A stretch of 64,000 nucleotides of DNA from Heliopora coerulea (taxonomy: Eukaryota > Cnidaria > Anthozoa > Scleralcyonacea > Helioporidae). The notes below the pieces were generated by a model. It did not search any database. It saw nothing but the letters and a program-made list of their open reading frames with translations, and had not been told where the DNA came from. The position numbers were made by a program, and so were the translations under genes. Where the stretch lies: contig JASJOG010000120.1 in the NCBI GenBank assembly GCA_030142905.1, positions 434,001 through 498,000 on the forward strand. Reading direction: 5' to 3'. Within the stretch, counting starts at the first letter, position 1. Each line of letters begins with the position of its first letter. Below are positions 47,287-58,247 of the stretch, piece after piece.

Positions 47287-47340
47287 ATGAGCTTTCGAAT
47301 TCAAAAATTAAATTACTCCCTTAATTGGGAGTAATTTTAC

Positions 47341-47940
47341 TTTAGAATAATTTTCTGGCAGTGATATCAAGGTTTCCAGAGTGCAGCAGGCATTTAAATT
47401 TATATTGGTGACAGCAAATGAAATCAAACCGTCGCAGTAGGAAAATCCAGAAATAAATTAGATGGGGGAACAAAGAAAAAAATTGATGACGAGAAAGCAG
47501 AAAAGCTCTGTAAATAAGCTCTGTAAATAAGGAGCGAAAGCGACAAAAGCGCTTGAATGAAACAATGGATGAGATCACTCATGTTAGTGGGAAGCGTACA
47601 AATTATTAAAACTGGTCACACTAAATAAACTCAGACCGTTACGACCAAGGAGATAAATTTTAGAAATAATTTCAAAAAAGCCTTTGGAATAAACTTTTAC
47701 CGAAAGCGAACTTTCTTGAAGGCCACCATAAACTTACTAAAGTGCCTATTCCGTGAGTGGAGATTTTACATATTCGTATTCTTTGAGTTTTCCGACTATA
47801 TATCTTGCTTTTCGAAAATTCTTCGTAGAGGTTCTCGAGTTCAAACTTTGAAATTTTGCAGTTTTGCTGGGTGAAAAAACACTGGTAACTACTTATTTGA
47901 AATGACGTCAAACAGGGTAAAACTGACGTCAAAACAGCAG
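47341..47940. other. No gene recognised
   Basis: AT-rich sequence with only chance minus-strand ORFs. CTCTGTAAATAAG is repeated in tandem near 47508 and 47520. Confidence 0.4.
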
Positions 47941-47945
47941 TAAAT

Positions 47946-47955
47946 GATATAAATA
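47946..47955 (+). promoter_or_regulatory. Possible TATA box of the small gene at 48047
   Basis: GATATAAATA about 100 bp upstream of the ATG at 48047. Suggestive only in AT-rich DNA. Confidence 0.25.
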
Positions 47956-48046
47956 ACGCAAGGTTAAGTTTCTGTCAGAAAAAGTTGATTTTTGTTTCAA
48001 AGAATTGCAGAGGATTGTTCGGAAACGCGCAGAAACACTTTTAAGC

Positions 48047-48349
48047 ATGTCTTCTTCCTCGAGTACGAATTATAGCCGAAAAGACTCAAGGACAGACTTC
48101 ACTGAGGTAGAAAGTGGATGCACGACAAATTACGTATCGAACAATAATGCTGACGATAGTGTCCAACCTAATGAAGAAGAACTTTTGACGGACGAAAAAT
48201 GGATGTCCTATGATACCAAAGAAAGAATTGCGGAAGAAGAGCTCTTAGAAGTACTTCGGTGTCAGTTGGAAAGGTCAGACACAGTGGATAACTGGTATTC
48301 AAGATTGTCATACCGTGTCTCTTCATTCTTCAATGTATCAATAATTTAG
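48047..48349 (+). CDS. Hypothetical 100-residue acidic, serine-rich protein
   Basis: An ATG at 48047 opens MSSSSSTNYSRKDSRTDFTE. The middle is acidic (PNEEELLTDEKWMSYDTKER) and the end is helix-like (EEELLEVLRCQLE, then WYSRLSYRVSSFF). The frame is also open for 14 codons upstream. A TATA-like GATATAAATA lies about 100 bp upstream and AATAAA at 48395 downstream. The composition looks like real protein, unlike the shadow ORFs around it. No family recognised; it might be a host single-exon gene, a retrocopy or an element-encoded accessory protein. Confidence 0.45.
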   Translation: MSSSSSTNYSRKDSRTDFTEVESGCTTNYVSNNNADDSVQPNEEELLTDEKWMSYDTKERIAEEELLEVLRCQLERSDTVDNWYSRLSYRVSSFFNVSII

Positions 48350-48394
48350 CGGAATCCTTAGTAAGCGAAGAACCAGTCGGAACCGTGATCTTTG

Positions 48395-48400
48395 AATAAA
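48395..48400 (+). terminator. Possible polyadenylation signal
   Basis: AATAAA 46 bases after the stop of the 48047 ORF. Confidence 0.3.
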
Positions 48401-49529
48401 TATATGTACCCAGCACATAATGATGCACATAATGACAGTCTCACATACCAGTTATCGGCTGTTACTGACCTTTCTAACCGACTCCAATGTACTTATAAGT
48501 AATTTCCTTCCACAATACTTTCTTTTCCAATTTCATGTAAACCAGGCTTTATACCCAGTTATTTGAATTGGTGGATCCTTTTATATACAGTGGGTGGACA
48601 AACAGCAGTGGCTATCCTTAAAAATATAATCAATTTGGTAAAACTATCACAGGAAGAACAGAAAGTAAGGAAAACCATATATACTGTATTTAAAATGCTT
48701 TCTTCGAGATTTGATTAAAAGGCTTCTGAAATGCTAATAAAAAACGCTGGCTAAGAAAATACATCAGTTCTTAATAGTTTTTATGATAATGTGTTATGCA
48801 AAACGTGGTGAAGTTTCTCCTACTTTTTACAAAATAGATGATTTGAAATTTTCCATAAAATCATCAAAATATCATGCATCCCACAACATTTAGTTGATGA
48901 CTTAAATGCAAAACATTATTAGCCGGGAAGGTAATTTCATTCGCAATTTTAAACGTTTTCGTTTAGATTTTTTGTGAAAGTAATGTGGTTTGCACGCATT
49001 TAATTATGAAAAAATTCAACTTGAACTATTCTGAACCAAAAAAACTTTGTACTAAGCTAAAATCGAGTGGAGATTACTGTCGTGTGCCCAGTTAAAGACA
49101 GAAACTACAGATCAAAGTGACCATTTTATTATTAAAGTTCCATATCAAGCACCCCAACGTAACAATAGCTACCTGATAAATTAGAAGCTCAGATTGGGGT
49201 AAAAAAGAGAAAAAAAGTCTAAGAAAACATGATCATCATTTGCTCGTGAGTACATTAGTGGGAGTGGGGATGAATGAAAATGCGTTGTCCTAAAGCCCAT
49301 TGAAAATTTATGGGCTGAGTTGAACTTTTTCTGGGGCTCAAAAATGGATTGCAAGCAATCACCGAAGAATTCTTGCATCAGCCTATTGAAAGCATGCCTC
49401 CTCGATCCAAACATCTGAAAAAATCGAAGGGATTGCCAATTAAGTATTGAATGATACATGAAGTTGATGTGTATCGAAATTTCTGTTGTTGTTGTTGTTA
49501 TTCTTGTTGTATTTTATCAGTAAAATTGA
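48401..49529. other. No gene recognised
   Basis: Non-coding as far as can be seen; a short GTT/TGT-rich run lies at about 49480-49510. Confidence 0.4.
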
Positions 49530-49812
49530 CTGATGATTTCGTGAACGAATTCGTGAAAGCGAAATTCATTAGTGAAATCAATTTTCATTTACTAATGTTC
49601 CATTTCATATGTGAAATATGTGTCGTAAACCAGGCTGTCGCATGTGAAATTTTGAACCAGTTCATTTCACGCGGGATTTTGGAATTTCATAAATTTCACA
49701 TGTAAGAATACAAGTTCCCGTTTCATGTATGAAATCAACATTTCATTGATGAGAATGTTCCAATTCCACATGGTTTTCACATGTGAAATAACATGTGAAA
49801 TTTTCGTAAGAG
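49530..49812. repeat. Field of TTTCAC/GTGAAA palindromic motifs
   Basis: At least eight copies or halves of ATTTCACATGTGAAAT-like palindromes in about 280 bp, for example TTTCATATGTGAAA, TTTCATGTATGAAAT and TTTTCACATGTGAAATAACA. No other part of the window shows this density. Confidence 0.65.
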
Positions 49813-50376
49813 CCAATATTAATAGAATTGAGTCTTGATCTGATTTTTAAAAAATGTCATTCTCAACATTTATCTGACAAAAAGGAATTTGACACTACCG
49901 ATACTTGTATGATCATACCAGTACATTGCTTGTAAAGAATTTATATTAGTGGAAGGAAATTTTCAAGTGTAAGTATTTTATAATTTCCGATATTTTTGAG
50001 TGTTAGAATCATATATTAATACTGACACTCGACACTTTCCTATGCCAAATATTCAGTATTTGATGAGAACAAGTATTCTGCAATTAAACGACATTGACTT
50101 AATCTGGAAATTTGCGAAGAATGTTGGTGACCATGTGAAAAGTTAGACATTCATCGGAGTGTCCAATAAACGATAGTACGATATAAACAAATGAAGGTCA
50201 ATGATATGGAGAAAGAATTCTAAGTTACCACCGAAACGTTAAAGGTTATCTCAACGTTGAGCAATCTTTGTCTTCTTCACCTGGCTGAGAAGGTACTTCT
50301 TGAATGTTCAGAATGTTTCACGTTCCTTTTTACATCTAAACCACATCAGGAAGTAAAGTTAAGTGTGTTGAAAAGT

Positions 50377-50464
50377 TTAACTCACTCCTTTTACTTTAAC
50401 CTGGCTAACGCCAGACACGATTTTGTACTCGTCGTTTAGTCAGCGCCCATTGGGAAAGAGTTAA
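50377..50464. mobile_element. Short TTAA-flanked MITE-like repeat
   Basis: TTAACTCACTCC to AAAGAGTTAA with GGCTAACGCCAGACACGATT inside, the same family as 13900-13999. Confidence 0.6.
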
Positions 50465-51049
50465 TTGATAACGTCAAATTAATACTGGAAAGTTTTTGTT
50501 CTGACTTTGAACTAACTCATTCAACCATTTGCATTTTCACGCAGCGAAGATCCAAAATTTTTAATTAAATCACTGTCTCTGGCGTGGAATTGCAATATGG
50601 AAGCAAAAATATAAAATTTTTGATGTTAATTAAACTGACAACGCCCATTTTACCGAAATGAGAAAGTCTAAAATTTCAAGTCGGTTAACGTGATCAACAG
50701 AAAACCAAAGTAAATCTAAGGTGAAATTTTCTCTAGTCTTTGATGTTTTGATAGTTACTATAGTTTCAACTTGTGTAAGAACTTTTCAACTCCGAGAGAA
50801 ACCATGGTGTTTCGGCGCTGAATGATTTCCATTTTCTTGTGTGTTTAATACTGCATGGTAACATGCTTATCTTCGATTATTGTTACAGTATGAGCCTACA
50901 GTATGGCTTAGTCTTGTAGGTCGTCAGATATAGATGGGTAGAAATCAATCATATCGTGCAAAGGTCAGAACATAGTATTTGTTGCTGTCCTTGACCTAGT
51001 AATGCCATTCAATTGCTTTCTGTGAAATCCTCCACTTGATTACTTTTGG

Positions 51050-51745
51050 CGAGGTGTCTGATGTATACGTAGGTGCCGTCTAAGAAAACTTTGCCGATCT
51101 TACCCGATTCACTATTTGCAGGATTTATTAGTCTGCACCTTTTTGCAATTGTTTCCTATCTATCGCCAATAGATAGGTTGCTGGCAATTCCTTTCATTTC
51201 GTTGTGGATGACTGCTACGAGTTGGCCGTCTCTTAATTTTCAGGTTTTAGTCACGTCCTTTCACAGTGGTTTGTTTTTATGTGTCAGGAGTGGTTTCATA
51301 GGTGCTTCTTGTTTTGTCTGCGAATATGAAAACGTTCTGCCAGTAGTTATGTTACTTTCTTTAAGTCGTTGGAAAAAGAATCTTGGAATTGGTGGTCGAC
51401 TTTTTTAAATTGTATATATTCGATCATTTGGATGAGATCATCTTCGAATGGTTTCAGATGATTGACCTGTGGCGGGGCTTTCTTCGATTTTAATCCAAAT
51501 TCATTCTTATTTCTTTTACCGTACTCGAAGAAGTAGTTTTCGCATCTCATTTGTCTGATAACGTTATCTATTTTGTCGATTATTCTTCTTTTATAAATGT
51601 CTCTGGTTGGCAATGCGATGTCTTTCAAAAAGTAATCGAATCTGAATTTCTTTGAAATTCGATTTACCGAGGCTCCAGTCGACATCTGGAGGCCAGGTGC
51701 AAAATATTCATACACAAAAACAGATAAAATATTTGCCATACGCAA
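51050..51745 (-). pseudogene. Retroelement ORF fragment (region before RT)
   Basis: Minus-strand frame 51745-51347 has LKPFEDDLIQMIEYIQFKKV, followed in another frame by NVFIFADKTRSTYETTPDT (about 51330-51270) and then CRLINPANSE (about 51120). I recall this order from abundant cnidarian reverse-transcriptase ORFs. The RT catalytic part is absent. Clade unknown. Confidence 0.5.
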
Positions 51746-53807
51746 TAGAATGCTTTATAAGGTGGGAAACATGTAGTAAAGAAATGTCGCTAAAAGGTAT
51801 TTGATTGCAATGGGCGAGGGGACTATTGTCAATAAGAAATGGACCTGCATTGTTTTTCCTAAGCCGAATTACTGATTGATAGAAACGTATCGTATAGTAT
51901 AGAAACACATTTCCGAGAATCTTAAATAGTACAAAAAGCTAAGAACGAACAAAAGACATAATCAAATTTAAATTTGTTAAGCAAAGCGACGAAATTCATG
52001 CTGAACTTCGTCATTCGATTTGAAAAGCCTCGAACAAAATTAATGAGTTGGTAGCATGTTTACATATAACTAATAAAGTAGACAAAATCAAAATAACAAA
52101 ACAGTAACCGAAAGAACCACCAGAAGAATAAATTTTTGTAAACCATCAACCAATATTAAGAAAAAGAATATAACCATAAATACAGAAAAGTAGGCATATA
52201 TCTAATATATTATAATAATATATTAAATAGATACTTTTTGAGGAATGAGAAAAAAAACCCAACTATTTTCATAGTTGCTGGGACTAGAGCCTGAACTTCC
52301 GCTTAAGTACGCTGTGTCAGGTTTGAAATTTTGTAAAACTGTAAAGTTCTTTTAGCAAAGGATAAGTTCAACACTGGATTAGGGAATAGCATCTTGAAGT
52401 AAAATATCAAATTCCTCCGAGTCTTCAGAGATGAATCACTGGTAAACGTAACGAGTTATCCTTTATTCAATTCACATTTGTTAAGTTTAAATCTTTTACA
52501 TTGAACATGTTTTGATTTAGTTAGTTCTTCTGTACTGAAAATTTGTTTATGACATTCTTTACTCTGGAAACTCCAAAAATGGGTGAAAACATGAAATAAA
52601 AATTACGATAGTTTGTTTTTAAAGAAGTTTCGAAGTGACTGAGAACCATGTTTACTCCTCTTCTGTATCTCGTTTAGTTTTGAAGATATTTAGGTCAGTA
52701 GAATAGCAAGCAACTCTTGTCTGATCTGTTAGTGATCTCTCCTTGAATAGCATCATCTCTGGCATCACCCAAGGTAAAATAAATAAGTTTGGAAATGCCA
52801 CATGCCCCTGGTAAAGGTTTAACGCACATAAGGTTTTAATCCTATCCTGACCGACTCTCGAGGGTTATAGGGGAGTTCCGCTCTCCAAAGATTGTACGGA
52901 TAAATATAGCTGGAGCTTCAAATTTCGGGCAATATTTGATTTGGTCGAGTAGGATAAAATCCGTTTTGGTTACTGGTTCATATTTTAATTTACGTATTAG
53001 GGCTGACGAGGCAAGGCTTCATTTTACATGGAGTGAATATGTATCAAATTAAATTGGGGAGATTTTCGAAGGGATACAATATTCCGGCAAATTAAGCTGG
53101 ACACCCTCAATCTGTTTCGATGACGCCTCTCGTCGACGAGTATAATCGTCTGGGGTTAGCCAAGGAAAACAAATAAGTTAACAAATGACAGCTTCGTTGA
53201 TAGAGTTAACAAAGTTGTATCCACTATAAGAGTTAAATAAGCTCAGTTTTGGTTGATTGAAGCTATGATTCCATTTGTTTGAATGCAGATAGGATTGAAA
53301 TTCGGATACAGGTCTAGCCCACGGTGCAGACGCTTTTACAGTTCCTGTTAACTCTTTAACTCCTGAACTTTGTTCCTTTTGTTCTTTTTTCTCTTTGTTT
53401 TTCCGTTGTTCACTCACTGGTTCTTTTGTTTTTTGCTGGGTCATTTTGACCCCTATTCGTACTTAAAGAGTTAAGCGTCTTCTTATCGGAAGCAAAGCAT
53501 GTTCTAGTGGCGTGGATTTTCCACAAAAAGTTGGATTCCAGGTGGTTGGTTGATTGTTAATTTCTTTCAGATAGTGTTTATAATGAGTAATTAGCTTCCG
53601 GCAGGCTCAGTAAGTTTTGTAAACAAGACGTTTGTCGCCGATGCGAAGCTAGATGGTGAATGTTCTCAACATGAAGTACGACTTGTTTGTCTTTTAACTC
53701 GTTATCAAGTTCGGTTAACGAAAAGTTAACAATGTCCTCTTTGCTGGTTTTCCGTAAAATGCTAGGATTTTTCTTGGACAACGTATTAGACCACAATCGA
53801 TTGACAA
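51746..53807. other. No gene recognised
   Basis: AT-rich. A TTAACTCTTT...AAAGAGTTAA-bounded segment at 53348-53474 resembles the MITE family ends but lacks the internal motif. Confidence 0.4.
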
Positions 53808-54160
53808 AAACTTAGACTACTTCAACTTCAATTTTATGGTCTGTCATCGTCATCAAAACCTAATAAGTTAAAGTCATGAAAAACTACACAGCTCAAGAAG
53901 CCCAGAAACAACAAAGAACATATAAGTTTATTTCTTGAAATTGTTTTTTGCTAGTTTTAACCTTTTTCTGGGTTCTTGAACAACTTTATTACACTTACAT
54001 TACCCACCACGTTTACGGACCCTTTTACTAACTAACAGAATACCTCACTCCCCCAATTTGATGTCAAACCTATTCATATCGAATTGCATGAAAAATATGT
54101 TAAAGTCTAAAATAACGATAGAAAATCACAACGATTCAAAAGATTGAATTTGAAATTTTT
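53808..54160. repeat. Intronic segment duplicated from/to 6465-6845
   Basis: Partner of 6465-6845 (shared GTCATCAAAAC and CTAAAATAACGATAGAAAAT-like blocks), lying directly upstream of the 69-nt exon at 54178. Confidence 0.55.
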
Positions 54161-54177
54161 GGGAAATGGAGGTATAG

Positions 54178-54246
54178 AAGAACAACCATCGAACAAGGCG
54201 ACTCATGAAGGTGATGAACCAAGTACGAGTGAAGCGTCAGTTCAAG
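54178..54246 (+). CDS. 69-nt phase 1-1 exon, copy 4 of the linker-exon family
   Basis: Exactly 69 nt between TATAG and CAAG|GTACAT. Core peptide is ATHEGDEPSTSEASVQ. The downstream intron matches copy 3 (GTACATTTGGAAATTTTTGT against GTACATTTACAAATTATTGA, then AATGAATCTTGTC). The acceptor lacks a pyrimidine tract, so splicing into this copy may be weak. It lies 115 bp from the LTR element's target site, so that insertion did not break it. Confidence 0.5.
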
Positions 54247-54366
54247 GTACATTTGGAAATTTTTGTAATAATGAATCTTGTCTGGTGAAACAAACAACAT
54301 AGAGATAACTGTAAAACCACTGACTCCCAAATGTTCATTATCGTAAATAAGAGTCAACGCACTAGT

Positions 54367-54510
54367 TGTAAAAAATGTTCGAAAATTACCCTCGTGCTCA
54401 GTTTGTGCAGAAGTGCTTTATTTGAATAATACCTAACCTATTTATAAAGAACACTTTGCATAAATTAAAAACTTAGAATAATAAACACTTAAATAATGCC
54501 ATCCATGACA
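54367..54510 (-). repeat. 3' LTR of the gypsy element
   Basis: 144 bp, TGTCATGGATGGCATTATTT at the minus-strand start and TTTTTTACA at the end. Matches the 5' LTR with moderate divergence. Confidence 0.9.
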
Positions 54511-54698
54511 TCCCGCCTTTTCAGTTAATAAACCTGCTAGACAGCAAAATTCTAAATATCTAAGAGAAACTTTTCTCTTTTTCATTGTTTTCTTATTATT
54601 GTGCTTCTAACAGAAATATAAAACAGTTCTAATGTCTCTTCAATCAACTATTCTGTTCTATTAAATTATTTAGTAATATTTCAACATTTTTCATAATC

Positions 54699-55825
54699 TT
54701 AAGCTTGATACCGTGAAACTGGCTTCGAGACTCGTCCACTTCTTGCAACCACAACCTGTTTTATGGTTTGCGTTGGTGTACCTATCACTAGTTCTGCTAC
54801 ATTCTGAACCTGCTCTAGTATCTGGCTATCAGCTTTCCATGTTGGTTCTAACACTAAAAGGTTTCTTCTATTCCTTCGATAATCTTTATTGCCAACTGTA
54901 ACTGTATAGGATCGACGCTGTTCTGCGGTTGGAGTTTGTTTAATAACTCCCAATTTAGCATGCACTACAGGCAGTTGCACTCTCACCTCTACACCAAAAT
55001 GCAGGGTTGCCAGCGGCCTCCCGATATATCATACTTCTGCTGTAATCTATTCAAATTTAGCTGTCTAGTTACCATTTGTGGATTAATCACTGTTGCATTA
55101 AGATGTAGTGTACCAGTTGATAATTTAGATTTCAGTCTCCTGGCTTGAAGAAGTTGAGCTGGCGATCCAAGGACTCGATCACGAGGTATATTCTTTAGGT
55201 TGAGAAGTGCCACATATGGATCTGTACCATCACATTTGCACTTGTCCAGCATTCCCTTGGTAGAGTGGACAACTCTCTCAGTAAGACCATTGCTCTGTGG
55301 ATAACCCGGGCTGCTTGTTTTATGCCCAAATCCCAATTCCTTCGACAACTTCATAAATTCTGAACTCAAATATTGCGGACCATTATCTGTATTCAGTTCA
55401 TCAGATACGTCGAATCTGGAAAAATCTGCTTTAAGCTTCGGAATAACCTCTTTCGATGTCGTACCAGAATTTAAAGAATTATGCTCAAACCAACCAGAGT
55501 ACCAATCTACAGTGATTAGGTAATCTATTCCATTCCACGTGAACAAATCAGATATAAGAATAGACCAAGGTCGGACTGGCACATCATGACTGCCGAGGTA
55601 CTCTTTTTGCTGATGCCGTTTATACATGTTGCACACTGAGTACTGATTCACAAAGTTCTCTACCTCACTCGACAATGAAAGCCAGCAAAAGAGATCACGA
55701 ACCCTGTTCTTAGTCGCTTCAATACCAGGATGTCCTTGATGGATCTGTCTAAGGTAGTCGGATCTCAAGGAAGACGGCACCACGATCTTGTCGCCTTTGA
55801 ACATGATTTCATCTTGCACGATCAA
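54699..55825 (-). pseudogene. Gypsy integrase
   Basis: Zinc-binding HHCC (HQGHPGIEATKNRVRD ... C ... CNMYK), then the catalytic DDE: ISDLFTWNG, LNTDNGPQYLS and GLTERVV. All three acidic residues are visible. A frameshift near 54990 separates the C-terminal part, which ends in ARSGRVSKPVSRY, a typical gypsy integrase tail. Confidence 0.88.
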
Positions 55826-56084
55826 CTGTTTTCGGAAAATGAAATGTTGCTTCGCATGTGGGTCAATTTCTTTTCCTGACTCTGGCCAATCTTTTTCATT
55901 CTTTCTTCAGTTGTTCCATCCTTACAGGTGCAATCGAAGTCACCAGCAGAACTTCATATTCCTCTTCCTCATCTCGCGGACCTTCATCGAGATAGGCTTG
56001 TGACAATATGTCAGCGATATAAAGTTCTGTTCCTTTTTTATAGATGACCTATAAATCATACCGTTGAAGTTTCATCATCATCTT

Positions 56085-57085
56085 CTACAAACGCTGGAGT
56101 ACAGTTGAAAGGGGTTTCTTAAAAAGAGTCTCTGGGGGGTAATGGTCCGTCTCTACAGTCACTTTTTGACCATAGCCGTAGTCATGAAATTTGTTACATG
56201 CGAAAACCACTGCCAATAGTTCCTTCTCTATTTGTGCATATTGTTCTTGGGTCACAGTTAAAGCTCGAGATGCATAAGGAACTGGATTTCCATCTTGCAC
56301 GCATGCAGCTCACAGACCATGACTTGAGGCATCACAAGTCAATGTAACTTGCTTGTGGACATCGTAGAATTTCAGCGCTGGAGCAATAGTAATAATAACT
56401 TTAATGTGATGGAATGCTTCTTGTTTCTTATCACACCAAGGCCATGGCACATCTGCTCGAATTGACTCCCGCAACGGTGCTGATAGATCAATTAAACTAG
56501 GGATAAATTTTGACAAGTACGTTACAATACCAAGGAAACGTAGGACAGCATTTTGTCCATCTAGTGTAGCCATTTCCATCACGGCACCAACCTTTTCTGG
56601 GTCTGGTTTTAACGCTTTCTCTGTACGGAGATGACCCACATAGCGCAACCCTTTGGTCTTAAACTGCGATGTCCTTAACTTTAGCTTGAGGTTAACTTCT
56701 CGTGCTCGCTCCAAAACTTGACGTAACTTTTGATCTTGATCTTCTTCATTCGCTCCCCAGATGAGAATATCATCTACTATAATCTCACATGGCTTTCTGA
56801 AACACCTCAGCAGCAGACTGGACTCCAAACGGTAACCTTTGAAAGTAGTATCGTCTATATGATATGTTTAATGTGGTCTTCAATGCCAATTCGTGGTCAA
56901 ATGCGATTTGCCAAAAGCCATTAGAGGCATCAAGCATTGCGAAATACTTATTATTTGCGTTCGAGCTACCACCTTTTCGACAGTTCTCATTGGATAGTGC
57001 TCTCTCTGTATTGCTTCGTTAAGATCTTTCGGGTCTATACAAATGCGAATTGCTTCCAAATCCTTTCTTGTACAGAAAAATATGA
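56085..57085 (-). pseudogene. Gypsy reverse transcriptase and RNase H
   Basis: From the N-terminal end: RICIDPKDLNEAIQREHYPM, then EIIVDDILIWGA (catalytic DD), FLGIVTYLSKFIPSLIDLS, TCDASSHGL (RNase H start) and EQYAQIEKELLAVVFACNKF. Interrupted by a frameshift near 56830-56880 and a stop near 56310. The N-terminal end is cut at about 57085, where the pogo fragment begins. Confidence 0.85.
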
Positions 57086-57689
57086 CGAGTGGATCGGTAA
57101 AGTTGGCATCCACAGCGAAACTACTGCTGGAAATTTGAAATCACCTCCTCGTCGAACTGTGATTTAGTGGATCTTGCAGTCGTGGGCAGACATTCCAACC
57201 GAGTTGATTTAAAAATAGTTTCCATGTTGTGGACTCAACTTGCCAATCGATGGGTCGGATGACCACAAGATCGTTTGCTTTCGAGATAGACAGCCTTGTT
57301 CTACGGGTAGAGAAATGCTTAAGGCTCAGGTATCGATTTTGTTACAACCTGATGAGGATCCATTCAAGATAACAGAATCCGATGTCAAAGATGCCAATGA
57401 CCCTAACCAAATCATAGACAGTGATGACGAAGCTAATGAGGACATTGACATTGATTGAAACTGGACTAAATTTATAAAGTGACTAAGAAATTGTGTTCTG
57501 TTCATCTTATGGTTGTATTACTTGATTCTATATAATAAATTGAGCATACCTAGTACGTGCCTCCTTTATTCTCGAACGTTCCCCTAAGTGTTTTACCCGT
57601 CTTTGAAATAAGAGCCGCTCTCGAATAAACGCTGCATCTTTAATTGGAAAATGTAAATAAGCCCCGCGGCGCTTAATCGATCATTTACA
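57085..57689 (+). mobile_element. 3' fragment of a pogo/Tigger-type DNA transposon
   Basis: Opposite orientation to the host LTR element. The reading sense YDEWIGKVGIHSETTAGNLK, then WADIPTELI, then LPIDGSDDHKIVCF and an acidic tail (DSDDEANEDIDID, stop at 57456) matches my memory of pogo-superfamily transposase C-termini; stops interrupt it near 57165 and 57216. The terminal AATAAGCCCCGCGGCGCTTA and ATTTACAG, then TA, look like the element's inverted-repeat end. The catalytic part and 5' end are gone. Confidence 0.6.
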
Positions 57690-57965
57690 GTATCCTCTTA
57701 CTAACTCACTATCTACTCATTATCTCATCGTCCTTCTCATTAACATGTTAATTCTTTCTTACACCTAATTACTTCCTGCCATTCTTAATAGTTAGAATAT
57801 ATTCCAAACACCTGTGTGTGTATATTCCTCACTCTGAAGATGTCGCAAGACTAGCGACGAAACGTCAGTAAAATTAATTTCTGTTTTCATCAATGTCTCC
57901 GTTATTATGGGTCTTTTTAAAACTTTATACTGGGCATTAATATTCTGAACAAGGCTATCTTGAAG
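57690..57965 (+). mobile_element. Penelope-like element 3' tail
   Basis: Contains a hammerhead-like core (57834-57863) and ends in CTGGGCATTAATATTCTGAA, matching the tails at 43.7 and 59.7 kb. No coding sequence remains. It sits between the pogo end and the gypsy protease fragment. Confidence 0.7.
57834..57866 (+). ncRNA. Hammerhead ribozyme-like motif (best copy)
   Basis: CTGAAGA, a perfect 5-bp stem GTCGC/GCGAC with loop AAGACTA, then GAAAC and GTC (cleavage-site type). ACT before and AGT after could form a short stem I. Stem III would be minimal (AC/GT), as described for Penelope hammerheads, which are thought to act as dimers. Confidence 0.65.
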
Positions 57966-57977
57966 TCTAATTAAGGG

Positions 57978-58247
57978 CTAAGCTGCTTTCTGAATGATGT
58001 AAAATTTCAAATTATGGATTTTCCCTCGATGACGACAGTTTAATACTGTCCCTGCTAAAGTCTGAATAGCATCTCCGCTGTGGCTCACTAACTGGGCAGG
58101 ACAACTGTTATTACTCGTTTTGGTGGCCCTGACTTGTTTGAAAATGTTAAAAGGCGTAACATTACAGCGCGCACTGGCATCTACTTTAAGCTTAACGTCT
58201 TTACCATTGACCTGAACGGTAGAAAATACTTCTTTCAAATCTACCAC
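57978..58247 (-). pseudogene. Gypsy protease fragment
   Basis: KLKVDASARCNVTPFNIF carries the aspartic-protease site in altered form (DAS instead of the usual DTG/DSG), so it should be inactive. A conserved-looking QTLAGTVLNC follows. Ends where the Penelope tail begins. Confidence 0.75.

Larger units (their letters stand above)
44774..47340 (+). mobile_element. Retroelement with CXXC zinc finger and reverse transcriptase
   Basis: One reading frame, broken by an in-frame TAA at 45197 and a frameshift near 46230, runs from a CXXC domain through a reverse transcriptase to a stop at 47286. A perfect hairpin (AAATTACTCCC / GGGAGTAATTT, about 47307-47336) follows the stop. No LTRs, tail or integrase-type domain could be found, so element borders are unknown. 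I recall similar RT proteins as very abundant in coral and mollusc genomes; the clade is unassigned. Confidence 0.7.

Noticed and set aside
57240..57458. Independent small acidic gene (72 codons)
   Set aside because: Its sequence continues, through stops, from upstream WADIPTELI in the same frame and matches the layout of a pogo transposase C-terminus.
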